The translations under genes and the position numbers were made by a program. 64,000 nucleotides of DNA from Promerops cafer (taxonomy: Eukaryota > Chordata > Aves > Passeriformes > Nectariniidae): the NCBI GenBank assembly GCA_013398275.1, contig VZSE01009546.1, positions 310,001 to 374,000 of the forward strand. Direction: 5' to 3'. The notes beneath the pieces were generated by a model. That model was given only the letters and a program-made list of their open reading frames with translations. It was not told the DNA's origin and searched no databases. Shown here one piece after another: positions 24,076 to 35,800 of the stretch. The stretch's first letter is position 1; each line of letters opens with the position of its first letter.

Positions 24076-27000
24076 TTTTTCTATATTTCTGTAACTGTCA
24101 TCAGAATCAAAAATGTCTTACTCTGTGCATGTGTGTGCATGAATGTATGTATGTATTTTAAAAGCCTTTCACGTGAAAGCCAGCTGGTAAGTGCTAAGCT
24201 GTAAAACTGTGGCTCAGGTTTCAACTGCCTAGGGAACAAGAAGAGCACTGTTTCTCTGATTCATAAAAGGGGTGTGTGCTTGTCACCACATTTCTTATCC
24301 TTTTGTCTGTAGAGAAACTGGGCACAGCTTGGGGGTACCAACAAAGAAAACAAGCCTTTAAATCATAAGCTTCAGGCAGTTAAGTGAAAAGTCTCAGTAT
24401 TTGGCTTTTTTAGAGGAGAGCGCCTCCACCTTATTATTGTTTTAGGCCTTTATTTAATGTCATGGACAACTCAGATATGAGTTTTTATATCCAATCAGTG
24501 TTGGAACACCTTCTCATCCACTTGTGGCCTCTACATAACAGAGACATAAAAGCCCCACCGAAATATGAGGGGGATGGATACGAGAGAAGTGAAAGTTTTG
24601 AAATAAGAAATGAACTATTTCCCTTCTAACACCTTCAACAAGGTACAGACAGAACTAGCAGGGGAGACATACTGAGGTGGATCAAAAGTGACAGAAAGAC
24701 AGCTGTGCATATCTGGCACACATTTGCTGGAATAAACCAGCATCTGTATACAATAAGCCTTGCAAAATTTGGGTTTGGGAAGGATTCACTTTTCCAAGTT
24801 TTGTTGTTTATTTCTCAGTGGTGGCTCTAACAAGCACTGGCTGGCAAATCAATATGTTTCTGAAGTTGGCAGATGTCTTTAAAGCATATTTTTATCCTGG
24901 AGAGAACTGGACGAGGTCTTTATTTCATAAATATTATAGTCATCTTTTCTGCATCCTCCTCAGCCTAATTCAGTGAAGCATAAGTAAACAAGACTGACAG
25001 TGTGGCACAACTCACCTTGAAATAAAGAAGTGGGAATTTACTGACCACAGTAGGAAAAGTATTTGTTCTTTAAAATAATGGACATAAACGGTTGTATCCT
25101 TTGATAATGTCACTGGGCATATCCCCAGTGATTCGTACTGTTTAATTATCTGGTTGATATTACCAGCATAGCATGGGAGGAGTATATTTTTAATACATTT
25201 TTCCAAAGAGTGAAAAGTGAGGTAAAAACTGTAGAATCACAAGTAAGTTTTTTTTTATGTAAGTTGTCCATTCATTATTTATTTACCATTGTTATTTATT
25301 CCTCTCAGTACATTTTTAACTTGAGATGCGACTATATTTGCAAATTTTAGGGACCCTCTAATGGTGACAAAAGTTAAGTTTTATGAAGAATGGTGAAAGG
25401 TATCAGCTATCCTTTGATTCCTCAAAAAACTACCTGTCTGACATATATACACTTGTGCTCAGAATGTACATGAAAATGAATATATGCACATGCATATTTT
25501 TTTCAGAACTTATGACCCTTTCCCAGAACTTCTTCCAGTAGTATCATATTATTCAGAGATGTAATCTTGCACCATTCTTACCACCACCTTGACATCAAAG
25601 GGAACTGACTATAGTTATCCACTTACATTTAAGGTGTAACACTATAATTCCTGTGGTTTATATTTTTGCAAATAGAACATTTTGCAACTTAAACAGCTTA
25701 ATGCCCTGTTGCTACCAAAATTTTTAGTTTCAGAATAAGAATAGAGATGCTAATAACCATCAGAAAAAAAGAAAATTATTAATGGGTACTAAGAAGTAAC
25801 AGAAGTTACATAAAACATCATTCAAAATTTCCCTTAGCTGACAATTGAGATTTTTATTATAAACATTCTTTTTTATCTACTCCTATGAAATCAGTAATGG
25901 TTTATCTGTCTGTTTTCACAGGGAACCAAACTTCTTTCTATCAAATTAATTATAATGTTATATGTGGTAGAATAAGAGGTTACAATTAAATTTCCCGCAG
26001 TTTGGGATGCTTCTGAATGCTGTATTAAGACATTTGTACATGCTGTGCTGCATGGAATCTGAAGAATCATTAGGAAAGTTTGAGAAATCTATTTATTAAA
26101 ATGATAATGATGATGATGATGATGATGATGATGGTGTTGCTAAAGAGTCCATAAGGAACTGAAGAGCATACTCAGGGGGAATCAGGACCCAAGTTGTCCC
26201 TTTTAATATAAAAATGGAACACCTACTGATGAAATACCTGCAAGAAACTGTCACTATTTCATCACATGGCCTTCCTGACTATGGAAAAATGTGGTGTGGG
26301 TATGGGGTTTTTGTTTGCTCCTATTTACTTTTTCAAATATGACTGCCACTCTCATTTATGCAAATGTTATTCCTACTCTTGTGGTAAGTACTGCCTTGGT
26401 CTAGAAAAATGCACCCTTAAATAATACGTAGAGGGATACAACGAGTACTCAAATTCTGCAAGAGTTAGGATTCAGTAAAAAAATTGCTTTTTCAAAAATA
26501 CATTTTTAAACTCAGAAATCTTAAGTGGAGAATATCACACACGATGAGTATTCATGTAAGCAGGGAAAATGCTTTGCAGCATACTATTAAAATATTTGTA
26601 ATGGAGGTTAATCACAAGACAAGGGAGAAGAGAATTGTAGACAATGTTAATTTCACATGTATGACTTTGATGTAAGTTGTAAAAGGCTGAACTGTTACAT
26701 AGGAGAAATATCGTGTGCTGAACAATTTTGGCTGAGAGAAGAGAACAAAATTATCACAGTTCCATAGTGCCCTCCCACCTTCATCTGATAAATGAATGCC
26801 AGTAAAGCTAGGAATTCCTTACGTAAAAAGATTGCCAATGGGACAGTGACTAAAAAGTCCAGATTTACTTTTTTATCCTTTTTTTTTTTTAAATATCACG
26901 CAATAGATTATACATTTATTACATCTTATATTAAATTTCCATGTAAACAGCAAAGAAAACTTTGAAGAGAATAACACTCTTGTAGGTGTCTGTTCTGTTG

Positions 27001-27268
27001 TCAAAATACATGTTCAACAGCTTTCAGCAGCATGTTAACAACTCGTCTGACATCGAAACCATGTTTGCTCTCATGTTGAACCTTTGTCTTGAATCTGCAC
27101 TTTTAACGAAGTGCAGGGCAAGAGGATTTAAGAGTGGCTGTTTGCAGAGGTCAGTAGGTGGGAGAAACAACAGTCCTATAACTCACCTTCAGTCAATTTA
27201 ATGGCAAGACAAACTCGGGATGATGAGGACTGTGCCAACCACGTATGTGTGCTGACATGCTGCAGAGT
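24076..27268. other. Gene-free A+T-rich stretch
   Basis: About 3.2 kb with no supported gene. It includes a short TATG repeat (about 24143-24157) and an ATG/TGA trinucleotide repeat at 26101-26136. No repeat family was recognised. Confidence 0.5.
26101..26136. repeat. (TGA)n microsatellite
   Basis: About eleven TGA units with one interruption near the left end. It is the same trinucleotide class as the TCA tract at 3511, read on the other strand. Confidence 0.95.
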
Positions 27269-27562
27269 GTGTTTCATGATTCATCAGCCACACCGTGATT
27301 GATTGGCCCAGCATCCTGGCAGAGCCTAGAAATTTTTTACTTGTCTCCAAATGTGTTCCATGATTCTTCAGGCAATCTCTGATTGATTGGCATGTGGGCT
27401 GAACCTAGATTTATTTTTTCCACATGCACTGAAATATTTGTTTGATGATTCATCGTACATACCTATTGACTGGCACATTGGCAGAGTCCAAAGTTTCTTT
27501 ACAACATAAAATATTGTTTTATGATTTGTCAGGTAAATTGAGTGTTTCCTGCTGACACTTGT
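27269..27562. repeat. Old diverged tandem repeat, ~76-85 bp unit, ~3.6 copies
   Basis: Units start at 27269, 27353, 27438 and 27514. Each opens with a form of GTGTTTCATGATTCATCAG (GTGTTCCATGATTCTTCAGG, TTGTTTGATGATTCATCG, TTGTTTTATGATTTGTCAGG). A form of TGATTGATTGGC follows 20-30 bp later, then GGCAGAGCCTAGA or GGCTGAACCTAGA or GGCAGAGTCCAAAG and a T-rich end. Unit lengths are 84, 85, 76 and about 49 (partial). Divergence between units is visibly high, so the duplication is old. No mobile-element ends were seen. Confidence 0.8.
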
Positions 27563-30500
27563 AGATAAATTCTGCTAGTGTGAACTGGAGAGAAGAATAC
27601 AACCTTAGCTTACAGGTACTTAGGGAAGTGATGGACGATATGGTAACATTTTTTGGCAAGAGAGAACAGCTTCTTTTGCTTGAATGTATAGCCGGTCATT
27701 GTACTTTTTAAACAGCTGAAAAAGACCTTACCTTGAAGAGACTGTGTTGCAAAATTCAAAGTGATGGCATTACTTTGACACATTGAATAGTTAACTGTTA
27801 ATATCATTAATCATTGAATAATTAATTGTTAATATCAGTCTGGCAACTATACTGAAAAGGACAGCCAAATATGACTAAAACAAATAAAGGCCCTATCTAA
27901 GTCTGTAAAGAGAGTAGATTTTAACGAAACTTTAAATTGTGCCATTTGCCTTGCATCACCAAATCACACCTCCATTCACTAAATGGCTTTAAACCATACA
28001 CATATTACTCGAAAGCCAAAGGTGAGATTTTAAAACCCAGAAACAACTTTTGCACTGGCACTTCAAAATGGGAGTGACAAATCAGGTTCTCTTCTGAATA
28101 CTTGTGGACAATTATTCTTAAGTGATTCTTCCCTGCTCTCCCCCCTAATGAATAACATTTATCCAGGGCGATGGATTCTCAATTTGAAATTCAAAAAATG
28201 ATTTATTTAGCATTACATGTCATTGTGTAAGAATTGACTCCATGACAAAAGTTTCTGGGAAGTTGATCTTTTCTTTTGTCCAGGAAGATGGATGCACTTT
28301 CTAATGTCAGGTTTCCTCCCACAGTTATTGAACCACAGAGACCATCACCTAAAAAGTGTCCCTTACGAACCAGGAAAACGACATCCCATGTGTTTCTGAA
28401 AGGTCTTTGCACATTTCTCCAAACTCTGCCCACACTAGTATATTTCCACATCTACTGAAAATATTTTACAGCCTGTTTGGAGTCATTGCAGAACCACTTT
28501 TCCAGGCAAAATTAAGCCTGAATTGCAGTTGCAACTCTTGCTCTTCCAAGAATCAAATATTATTCTTCTATGCTTTCAACTATTCTCCCCCCAAAATTAG
28601 CCTTTTTTTTGTCTGCTTTAGAAGCAAGGAAGGGCATAGATTGAGCAATGTGTCACGCAGAGCAGTTAACAAAATTGGTGCTCCTGGGCTAACCAAAGGA
28701 ATATATGATAAGGAAGAAAAGGGAAAAAATGAAAAGGAAGAGAGAAAAACATAGGGCTGTTGCAATGTAGAGGAACAGAAAAAAGGAACTTGACTCCCTT
28801 CTAAGTAGACTGCAAAACAAAGGCATTAAAACTAAAATTATGTTATGAGCTGAGAAATCATAGCACAGCAATAAAAATCATGGAAAGGATGTCTTTTGAT
28901 GCAAGTCACAACCTAGGTAGTGTTAAGCTCTTTGCCAGGAAGAAGAGGCTATGGGCCACATTTCCCAACTAAGATGGCTTCCTAGATTAGTCCATATGGT
29001 CCTTCCAGTTGAAAGAGAACCATCTACCTTCCTTCTTCTTTTCTCCCTTCCTCCTCTTTTGGTGCAGGATTTCCTTCTCTGGGAAGACATGCCTCCAGGC
29101 ACGTCTGCCACCAGAAAGGGCTACTGCATTCTGCACTTGAAATTTCAAAGGGATCAGCCAGTGAGTGAAGGTCTCCTTCCCTCCCTCCCTCCCTTTCTCC
29201 CTTCCAGCCTCCCTCCTGGCCTCCCTCCCTCCCACTGAATGTCTGCATTTGCATTTCTTGTGACTTTATGCAGCTGAGGCATCATACGTGTCATGACTTC
29301 TGCAGGTCTCTGACATTATTTTAGGGTGCCACTTTTAGTTCTTTGATAGTTCTTTCCTCAGTTAAGAAAGGATTGGTACCAATACCAAGCCAAATGTTTA
29401 TCTCCTAACCTTGTCTGTACCAAAGAAATCTACCCAGGTTTATTAAGAAAGAGGATTAGAAAAATCACTGTTTTCTCCCAGACTGATGTATTTCTCTTTG
29501 GATTTTGGCTTACAATGACTAAACTTTTACTGACTCCTTCACTCCAAGAAAGACTCCTTAAATCTTAAATTCCACTGCAAAAGAGATTTCATCAACTTAT
29601 TTTCAATTGGTTTTAAAAGTACTAGTTAAATGGGAACTGCAATTTCTTCTTTTAAACCTTTTTTTTTCTTGTAGGAAAGATCTTAAATGGTGTAAGACTG
29701 CTTTTCTTGCTTCTTGGCTTGTTTGAATATGTAGAAATAAATTGACAAGAAATAATTAATATAATCCACATGAGAGAGAAGTTAATGGGAATGAAAGCAA
29801 AGTCAGTTGCGTATTTTTTTAAATAACTGGATTTCAGTTTATCGCAAGCCATAATATTTTTTTTACCACATTAGGAGCTAAAGCCTGAGGTGCTATTTAT
29901 GAGCCTGTAGAAACTGAACAAAAAACCAGCTATGGTGTTGGGGCCCCAGGACGTGCTCATGTTGCCTACAAACTGGTCTAAAAAGACAATGTGTGATATG
30001 TAATGTGCACTGATTTGCATCTTGTGAAGTCAGTTATGCACTTGCCAAGAGCAAAGTACTGGTGTGGTGTGTAAATACTTTAATTTTACTTGGTGTGTTT
30101 TTCTGTCGTCTTGTAAATTTTGTGGGCATTTATGACTGTTTGAACAGTGGAAAATTGTTCTCATAAAACCACAGAAGATTTTGAAGCAGGATTATCGCAA
30201 AAACCAAAGTCAATAAAATTGGGGTCAATTGAAACAGTTTAAAGTCACTCTTTGCTAATAGAAGACTTAGACAAATACATCACTAAAGCCTTCTCTGAAT
30301 CAGACTGACAGATGTCAGCACTGAAATACTGTATTGTACATGCTATTTCCTGACATAGTTTATTAATTTTGTAAACTAATTTTGTAGTTTTTCTCATCAA
30401 ATGGGTTAAACAGCACAAAAAAATTCCAAACCATTTATATTTTCACTAAACAATGCTTCATATCTTTCTAAACTTTTGCATTTTAAAGTAAAAGCAGAGT

Positions 30501-31851
30501 ACACTATGGAAACATACATACCAAAGAGATAGTTGTACTTGTATGCAAAACCAAAACAAATGACAACCCTCAATTTTATGCATTACTTGTCCTGCGTACC
30601 GTCTGCTTAAAAATGGAAAAATAATGTAAGGAAATGCAAGTGGAGGCAAATGAATCAGTTTTGGGGCTTTACTTATTTCTGGTGTTGCCATGGAAGAATG
30701 TTTCTTGGTTCGAATGTACTTTGCCATCCGCTGAAGAGATGGCCGTAACCCACCAGTCGTGAGAAGCAGCGACGGGCCCTTCACCTGCCATTGTAAGGAA
30801 GAGCCATCATGGAGACCTCCCACATGCAGTCTTTTGCACCTACAGTTGGGAAGAAGAGCAAGCAGCCACTCCTTCTCCGGGCATTTCTCCACTTGCTTCT
30901 GCACCTCTTGATCTCAAAGAACTCTAAGGTGTCTGTGGTGTGATTACAGGCAGATAAGGAATAACAAGTAAGACAGCTGATAACCCAGAGGTCATTAATT
31001 TTCTCTTCCAGTGAAACCCAGATAAAATCATTGGTTAATTTTCAGATTCTGATAGGAATGTATTACTTGCAGCTCATTTATCCCTGGTCATTCTGAAAAA
31101 TATTACTCTATAATGAATAAATCTGTCCTCTGCAATATGAAATGAAATCAGCTTATTCTTATACGATAAAATGTGTCCTGACATTATGACTTGGCAGCTA
31201 TCGAAGAAGGGTCAGACAAAATTATTTTTTGAGAGAGTCTCAGCTGTGTAACACTTGGCATGCTTTGTGTTGTATGACCGCCCATGATTGATAGTCTGAG
31301 CAGTAGTGCCGGTACTTGTTTGTGTATTCACAGGCATGAGGAAAGCACAGGCCTGGAGTACTGCTCCCTTTCCTGAACCACGGATACTGTCAGGTGCATT
31401 TATGGCTTTGTGTACCTAGAACCAGCCATTTCTGCCTCCCGGGCCCTCAGACTGGAGTTCCTCTGCTAATAACATTCCCAAATAATTACTACTGCATTAT
31501 CACAGGAACCCTGACTCCAGCCCTGCATCACACTGTGCCTTCATTGAATGCAGTCCGTAATTTATAGGTTAGGTTTTTATGAAGAAAAAAACAGCTCTAT
31601 CTGCGTGCCCAGAGAGAAAATATTTCAAAATAACAAACAAAGTAGTATTTTCGTAAGGGCACTCGGCGGCACCAAGGAAAACACTTCCCAGGCTGAACAC
31701 AGCCGTACGCGTAGCACTTCCAGCTACATGTAATTAGTGGCAAAATCCAACAGGTGGCACAAAAGTATTTGAATTTTATATTGATTTAAATCATATGCCG
31801 TTAAATTACCAAATAAAGTACGGGGGCATTTTTGGTTAGGAAAAAAAAAAA
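27563..31851. other. Gene-free stretch left of the CpG island
   Basis: About 4.3 kb with no supported gene. It includes a CCCT-rich low-complexity tract at 29172-29233. 29880-31800 is free of recognisable repeats and contains an octamer site (ATTTGCAT, about 30014); it may hold distal promoter or enhancer sequence for the island to its right. A 148-codon minus-strand open frame at 30458-30904 matches no family I know and is treated as non-coding. Confidence 0.45.
29172..29233. repeat. CCCT-rich polypyrimidine low-complexity tract
   Basis: Repeated CCCT/CCTC units with two short interruptions. The minus strand is purine-only over long runs, which explains the GREGGRE-like frames there. Confidence 0.9.
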
Positions 31852-31869
31852 GGGGGGGGGGGGGGGGGG
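31852..31869. repeat. (G)18 homopolymer after an A11 run
   Basis: Eleven A residues are followed directly by eighteen G residues at the left edge of the CpG island. Long G runs are rare, can fold as quadruplexes, and are often miscounted in sequencing, so the length is unreliable. Confidence 0.95.
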
Positions 31870-31917
31870 AAGGAAAAAAGAGACGCGTTATCCCGAAGCG
31901 GCGAACGACTCCCGACT

Positions 31918-32175
31918 GTGCCGAGCACCGGGGCGAGGCCAGCGGCTCTGCCTCTCGGGCCGCCCCAAGCAGCCGGGACCTGGAGCCCCGGGGAGGTCAC
32001 ACGGCGCTTCCCTCTCCCCTTCTCCCCAGCGGAGGCTGCTCGGCCGCCGGGACGAGGCGGTGGCCGGGGCCGGGGGATGCCCGTCCNCCGCTGGCCGCCG
32101 CGGCGCCGGGAGCGGGGCCGGGAGCGGGGCCGGGAGCGGCTCCCGCCGGCACCGCGTGCTTGTGTTCCGCCCGGG
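31918..32175 (+). other. Candidate first exon of an unidentified rightward transcript
   Basis: A textbook donor, CGGG|GTAAGTGG, ends a putative exon at 32175 inside the CpG island. The transcription start cannot be seen. One frame is open from an ATG at 31918 through the donor (86 codons, ending in phase 0), crossing the N at 32087. Its product would be rich in Arg, Pro and Gly with repeated RERG units from the 12-bp tandem repeat, and shows no known domain. That composition is what any open frame in a CpG island gives, so the exon may equally be 5' UTR or part of a long non-coding RNA. A second frame from 31832 is stopped by the TAA inside the donor. No exon that would follow was found with confidence in the 32 kb to the right, so the first intron may be long or leave the window. 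Gene identity is unknown. Confidence 0.45.
32108..32139. repeat. 12-bp tandem repeat (GGGAGCGGGGCC), 2.7 copies
   Basis: Two perfect copies and a partial third of GGGAGCGGGGCC lie in the CpG island, 36 bp before the splice donor. The unit is an exact multiple of three, so copy-number change would keep any reading frame. Confidence 0.95.
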
Positions 32176-32240
32176 GTAAGTGGAGAGAAGATGGAAGGAG
32201 GGAGTGAGGGAGGCTCGCACTAACCCTGGAGACCCCCCCA

Positions 32241-32504
32241 GCCCGCCGTAAATAAATCCACGGGTAAAGATCTTGGGCCTTCAACGCCGCCCACTAGGCA
32301 GCACTCATGGTGGCTTTGAACTGCTGAGAAGGCAACTGAGATTTTTTAAAAATAGGTTTGTCCTGGAGGTGTGTGTGGAGAGGGAGGAGAAATGAGGGTT
32401 CTCAGACACCTGTGGCAAAGGTGCGTTATAAAGGCACGAGTTGCCTGGAGTAGTGACACCCACGAGTTGCAAGCACAGATCAGTCTTCCAGCTTGGAGTG
32501 TAGT
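32241..32504. other. Right flank of the CpG island, no feature seen
   Basis: Moderately G+C-rich sequence between the island and a CR1 insertion. It would be the start of intron 1 if the donor at 32175 is used. No repeat or exon was recognised. Confidence 0.5.
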
Positions 32505-32833
32505 AAACGCCTCTAAAGGTGCTTAAATAAGAGAGAGGATGGCTTCTTGCACAGGGAAATAGTGATAGGGCAAGGAGGAAGGGTTTTAAACTAAAAGAGG
32601 GGAGATTTAGATTGGATGTTACAATGAAATTTTTTACTGTGAAGATGGTGAGACACTGGAACAAGTTGCCCAGAGAACCCGTGGTTTCCCCATCCCTGGA
32701 AGAGTTGAAAGCCAGGTTGGATGGGGCTTTGAGCGACCTGGTCTAGTGAAAGGTGACCCTGCCCATGGTGGTCAGGTTGGAACTAGATGATCTTTAATGC
32801 CTCTTGCAACCCAAATCATTCTATGAAGCTGTG
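32505..32833 (+). mobile_element. CR1 LINE, 5'-truncated 3' end
   Basis: Recognised by the ordered blocks AGTGATAGGGCAAGGAGGAA, GGTTTTAAACTAAAAGAGGG, TTTAGATTGGATGTTA, ACACTGGAACAAGTTGCCCA, GAGAACCCGTGGTTTCCCCA, CCAGGTTGGATGGGGCTTTG, AGCGACCTGGTCTAGTGAAA, TTGGAACTAGATGATCTTTA and CAACCCAAATCATTCTATG. About 330 bp survive. It resembles the copy at 670-1060 and probably belongs to the same broad subfamily. It lies about 330 bp right of the donor of the candidate first exon, so it would be intronic. Confidence 0.95.
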
Positions 32834-35800
32834 TTTTCATAAGACGGACATGAATTGTGGAAATACGAAAATGTTAGTCTAGGCATTATGAATAGGTTCA
32901 CAACCGTGTGACATAAATTCTGGGATTGCTGTCTTTATTTGGTACTAAATTACTGTAGTGAGTCAGGTAGAGTTTTACTGACATTTTTGTTTCTAAATGT
33001 GAATGTAGGAGACATAAAAATGGCTTAAATTCTTATGCAGCGGTACACCTAAACCTGAGACTTAAAGTGCAAGTCAAAGGCATTTTCAAGAAGTTTCAAG
33101 ATGCCTGGTTTGCTGAATTGACTGTGAGGCAAAGAAGGAGACAGGAAGGAAAAACTGGGCAATTGCCGTAAGTCTAAATGGGAGGGCTAGTTTCGCGTAA
33201 ACATTTGCAGCAAAGGTCTGTAAAAGACTTGAGCCTGGGATAAAAGATATTAATTCATGCCATTTTACTTTACACATTTGATCCTAATTAAACAAATTGT
33301 GAGCCTGTCATCTGTGACTTGTAATAGAGCCAACTTACCGATAGATAAATGTCAGAAATATCAGCTTCTTAGTGAGCAGATCCTGTGCAGGTGCTTGAAA
33401 TAGGATCCAGTTTCCAAGGGGCAAACTGATGATCTCTGTTCCTGTGTGACCAAGCTGGAGCAATCATGGTAGCAAATGGCTAATGTACTGCCACTCACCA
33501 GAAGGGAGCTTCAATTTGAGGTCAGAGAGCAATCAAATCACACCACTATGCAAATGAAGGAGGAAAAAACTCCAGACTCAGTTATTTGGTCTTTTTGTGC
33601 AAAACAACGAAAAAGAAAACAATGACCTGGACACAAAAAACATACCTGTAAATTTGAGTAGAACTGACATTCAGAAGTGTCAGATATGAAAAGTTACTCA
33701 GTTGTTGGAGGAATGGAGGGATATAAAATAGAAGCAGCAAATAAAGTTGCAAGGGTGAACCTAAAATTTTAGTTCTGGTCTAGACAGCTGGAGAGCAATA
33801 ACACAGCTCTGGCTGTAAAATAACATGGCATGTTGACTCTGGGCAAGGAAACCTGGTAGTAGATGTGGTAAAAATGAAATCGAAGGAGTAAACATGTAGG
33901 AAATAAATAGAAACTGCAAAAGATCAGGGATCTGAAAGCTCCAATAGGCTTTAACTGTTCTAACCAGCCTCCCTGGGGCCTCTGTCCACAACCGTGTCCA
34001 TGGACCCAGAAGCTTCACTTCAGCTCCAGCTTGGGACTGCTGGTGTGACCCTGACTCCTGGAGAGACCTCAGACCTGTGTTGTAGGTAGCTTGTCTCCCA
34101 AATGGATGCTTTTAGATATTCTTTATTGCCTGTCTTCTGTCTTGTCTTTGTTGTCTGGGTTGACTTTGGACATGTGTTGTAACCTCATTTCCACTTCTTT
34201 CTCTTGTACAGGCTGGAGAGCCTGTATGGTCTCTGGACCTGGTTCATCATTTTGCCATCTCTGGGACTACCAGAGGGACCTGTTCCCAGTAAGCAGTGTC
34301 ATCTGTGTCCTGGGTACAGATGTGGGACACTGCTGTGGGCACTGCAAGCCACTGCTCGCATGGCTTGCAGTGGCTTGCAGTGGCTTGCAGATGTCTCTGC
34401 TTCCTGAGACATCAGGTAGTTGATAACATGCATTTTGCCAAGACTGAGCTAGCTGAGCCTGGCTATTTTACCTGTAAAATTTGATAAGAAAGCTGGAAAG
34501 CAAAAATACAAGGACTGAAATAATAGTTTCGACTCCTGTATGATAAATAACTTCTTAATAAGTGTCAGGGAAAACATCCTGAAGTTTCATCCATGTGAGT
34601 TCCTCATGCAGGTGTGGGCTAGGTGAGGCAAATTGCAAGAGAGCAGTATGCTTTCAAAGTTGTTTCTTTCACTGAATGTTTCGTGGCTCCAGGGATAGAA
34701 ACCATAATGGCAGCTAGACATAATGAGTAGGAGCTCAGTGAAGAGGAGGGATTTGTTTTGTCTTGTCTTGAACCTTTCTTAATGGGATGAAATTAGCAGA
34801 ATTCCTTGAAATAGAAACTCTTTGACAGTTCTGCTAAATAACCCTCAAAACTAGCAAATGCTCAACAAAGGGGAGGGTTGCTGCATAGAATGAAGCTGTG
34901 GATGTGTTAGAAAGGGGACTAGGAAAAAAACATGAAAGGGAACGAGAAACTCTTGTTCTAGAACATTGCTAATATTTTCTAAAGGGACAAAAAAAGCCAA
35001 CATGGATGTAATGAATGGGGTTATCATAAGCTGTTTTCTGACGAATACTGAGCCACTCAGTAGTCCTCTGACCAAGTAATGCCACCAGAGAAGAGAGCTG
35101 ATGGAGGTTATTGAAAATGTATCAAGAAATGTGGCCGTTCACTATCCCTGACTCCTCATTGTAGTTTGTTTCTTCAGCACGAGCTGAAACAGATAGGGTA
35201 ATAAAGAATACAATATCTGTTGTTGTCATGCTTGTCTCTGTATTTATGGCATAGTATGATGACTGTGTGGTGTAGTAGAAACTTTCGGAACTGAAACATT
35301 ACTAATAATCTGTGATGAGTGTATGGCCAAAAACCTGAAATTAAGCCCACATAAACTGGAGCTGCTTCAAAAAGAAGTTGTGTTATTTTGGCCTGTGGTC
35401 AAGGAAGAGGGAATTCCTACTAGCAATGACAACATATACTTTATAGGGATTACTAGTATGTAAGCACTCCCAGATGTGTGCAGCTTTACAGTTTTTAAAA
35501 ATAGCTGCTTTTGTGGAAGGAGAAGGAAATCCATTTGAATGTGACTTGACACTGACATGGTTGAAACCATCTGTGTTGGCCTCCTTGGGTTTCAAAACGG
35601 ATTCTTGCATTCATGAGCTTGGATGGTCTTGAAACAAACAAAAAGGCTAACAAGATCAATGGCTCAAACAGAAGAATCTGAGCTCTGTAAAAATAGAAGT
35701 AAATGCACCACTGAGTATTGGGTTAGTCTAAGAAGTATAAGGAATCTTTGTGACCAAGTCACTGTCTGCATTTGGCTCCTTGGAATCAGCAATCCCTGGA

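Larger units (their letters stand above)
31871..32240. promoter_or_regulatory. CpG island, probable TATA-less promoter
   Basis: This is the only CpG-dense block in the window. CG dinucleotides are frequent (GACGCG, GAAGCGGCGAACG, GGCCGCCGGGACGAGGCGG, GCCGCCGCGGCGCCGG), whereas the flanks have almost none. G+C is far above the A+T-rich surroundings. The block contains GGGCCGGG/GAGCGGGG motifs able to bind Sp/KLF factors, and no TATA box is obvious. A strong splice donor at its right edge suggests rightward transcription. In vertebrates such islands mark gene 5' ends; the promoter role is inferred. One ambiguous base (N) lies at 32087. Confidence 0.75.

Noticed and set aside
28203..28754. Overlapping open frames of 82 and 132 codons on opposite strands
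   Set aside because: Neither shows a known domain; the 132-codon frame ends in a Lys/Glu-rich low-complexity tail and no splice or start context favours either.
30458..30904. 148-codon minus-strand open frame near the CpG island
   Set aside because: It is one of the two longest frames in the window but matches no family I know, shows no splice sites that fit, becomes hydrophobic and A+T-driven in its second half, and a frame of this length is not surprising in 64 kb.
31832..32179. 115-codon frame starting in the A/G homopolymers and crossing the CpG island
   Set aside because: The start is in a low-complexity run, the frame crosses an N and ends at the TAA of the splice donor; composition alone explains it.
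34361..34390. Short direct repeats considered as a CRISPR-like array
   Set aside because: The 10-bp units are contiguous with no spacers, and the window is vertebrate DNA.
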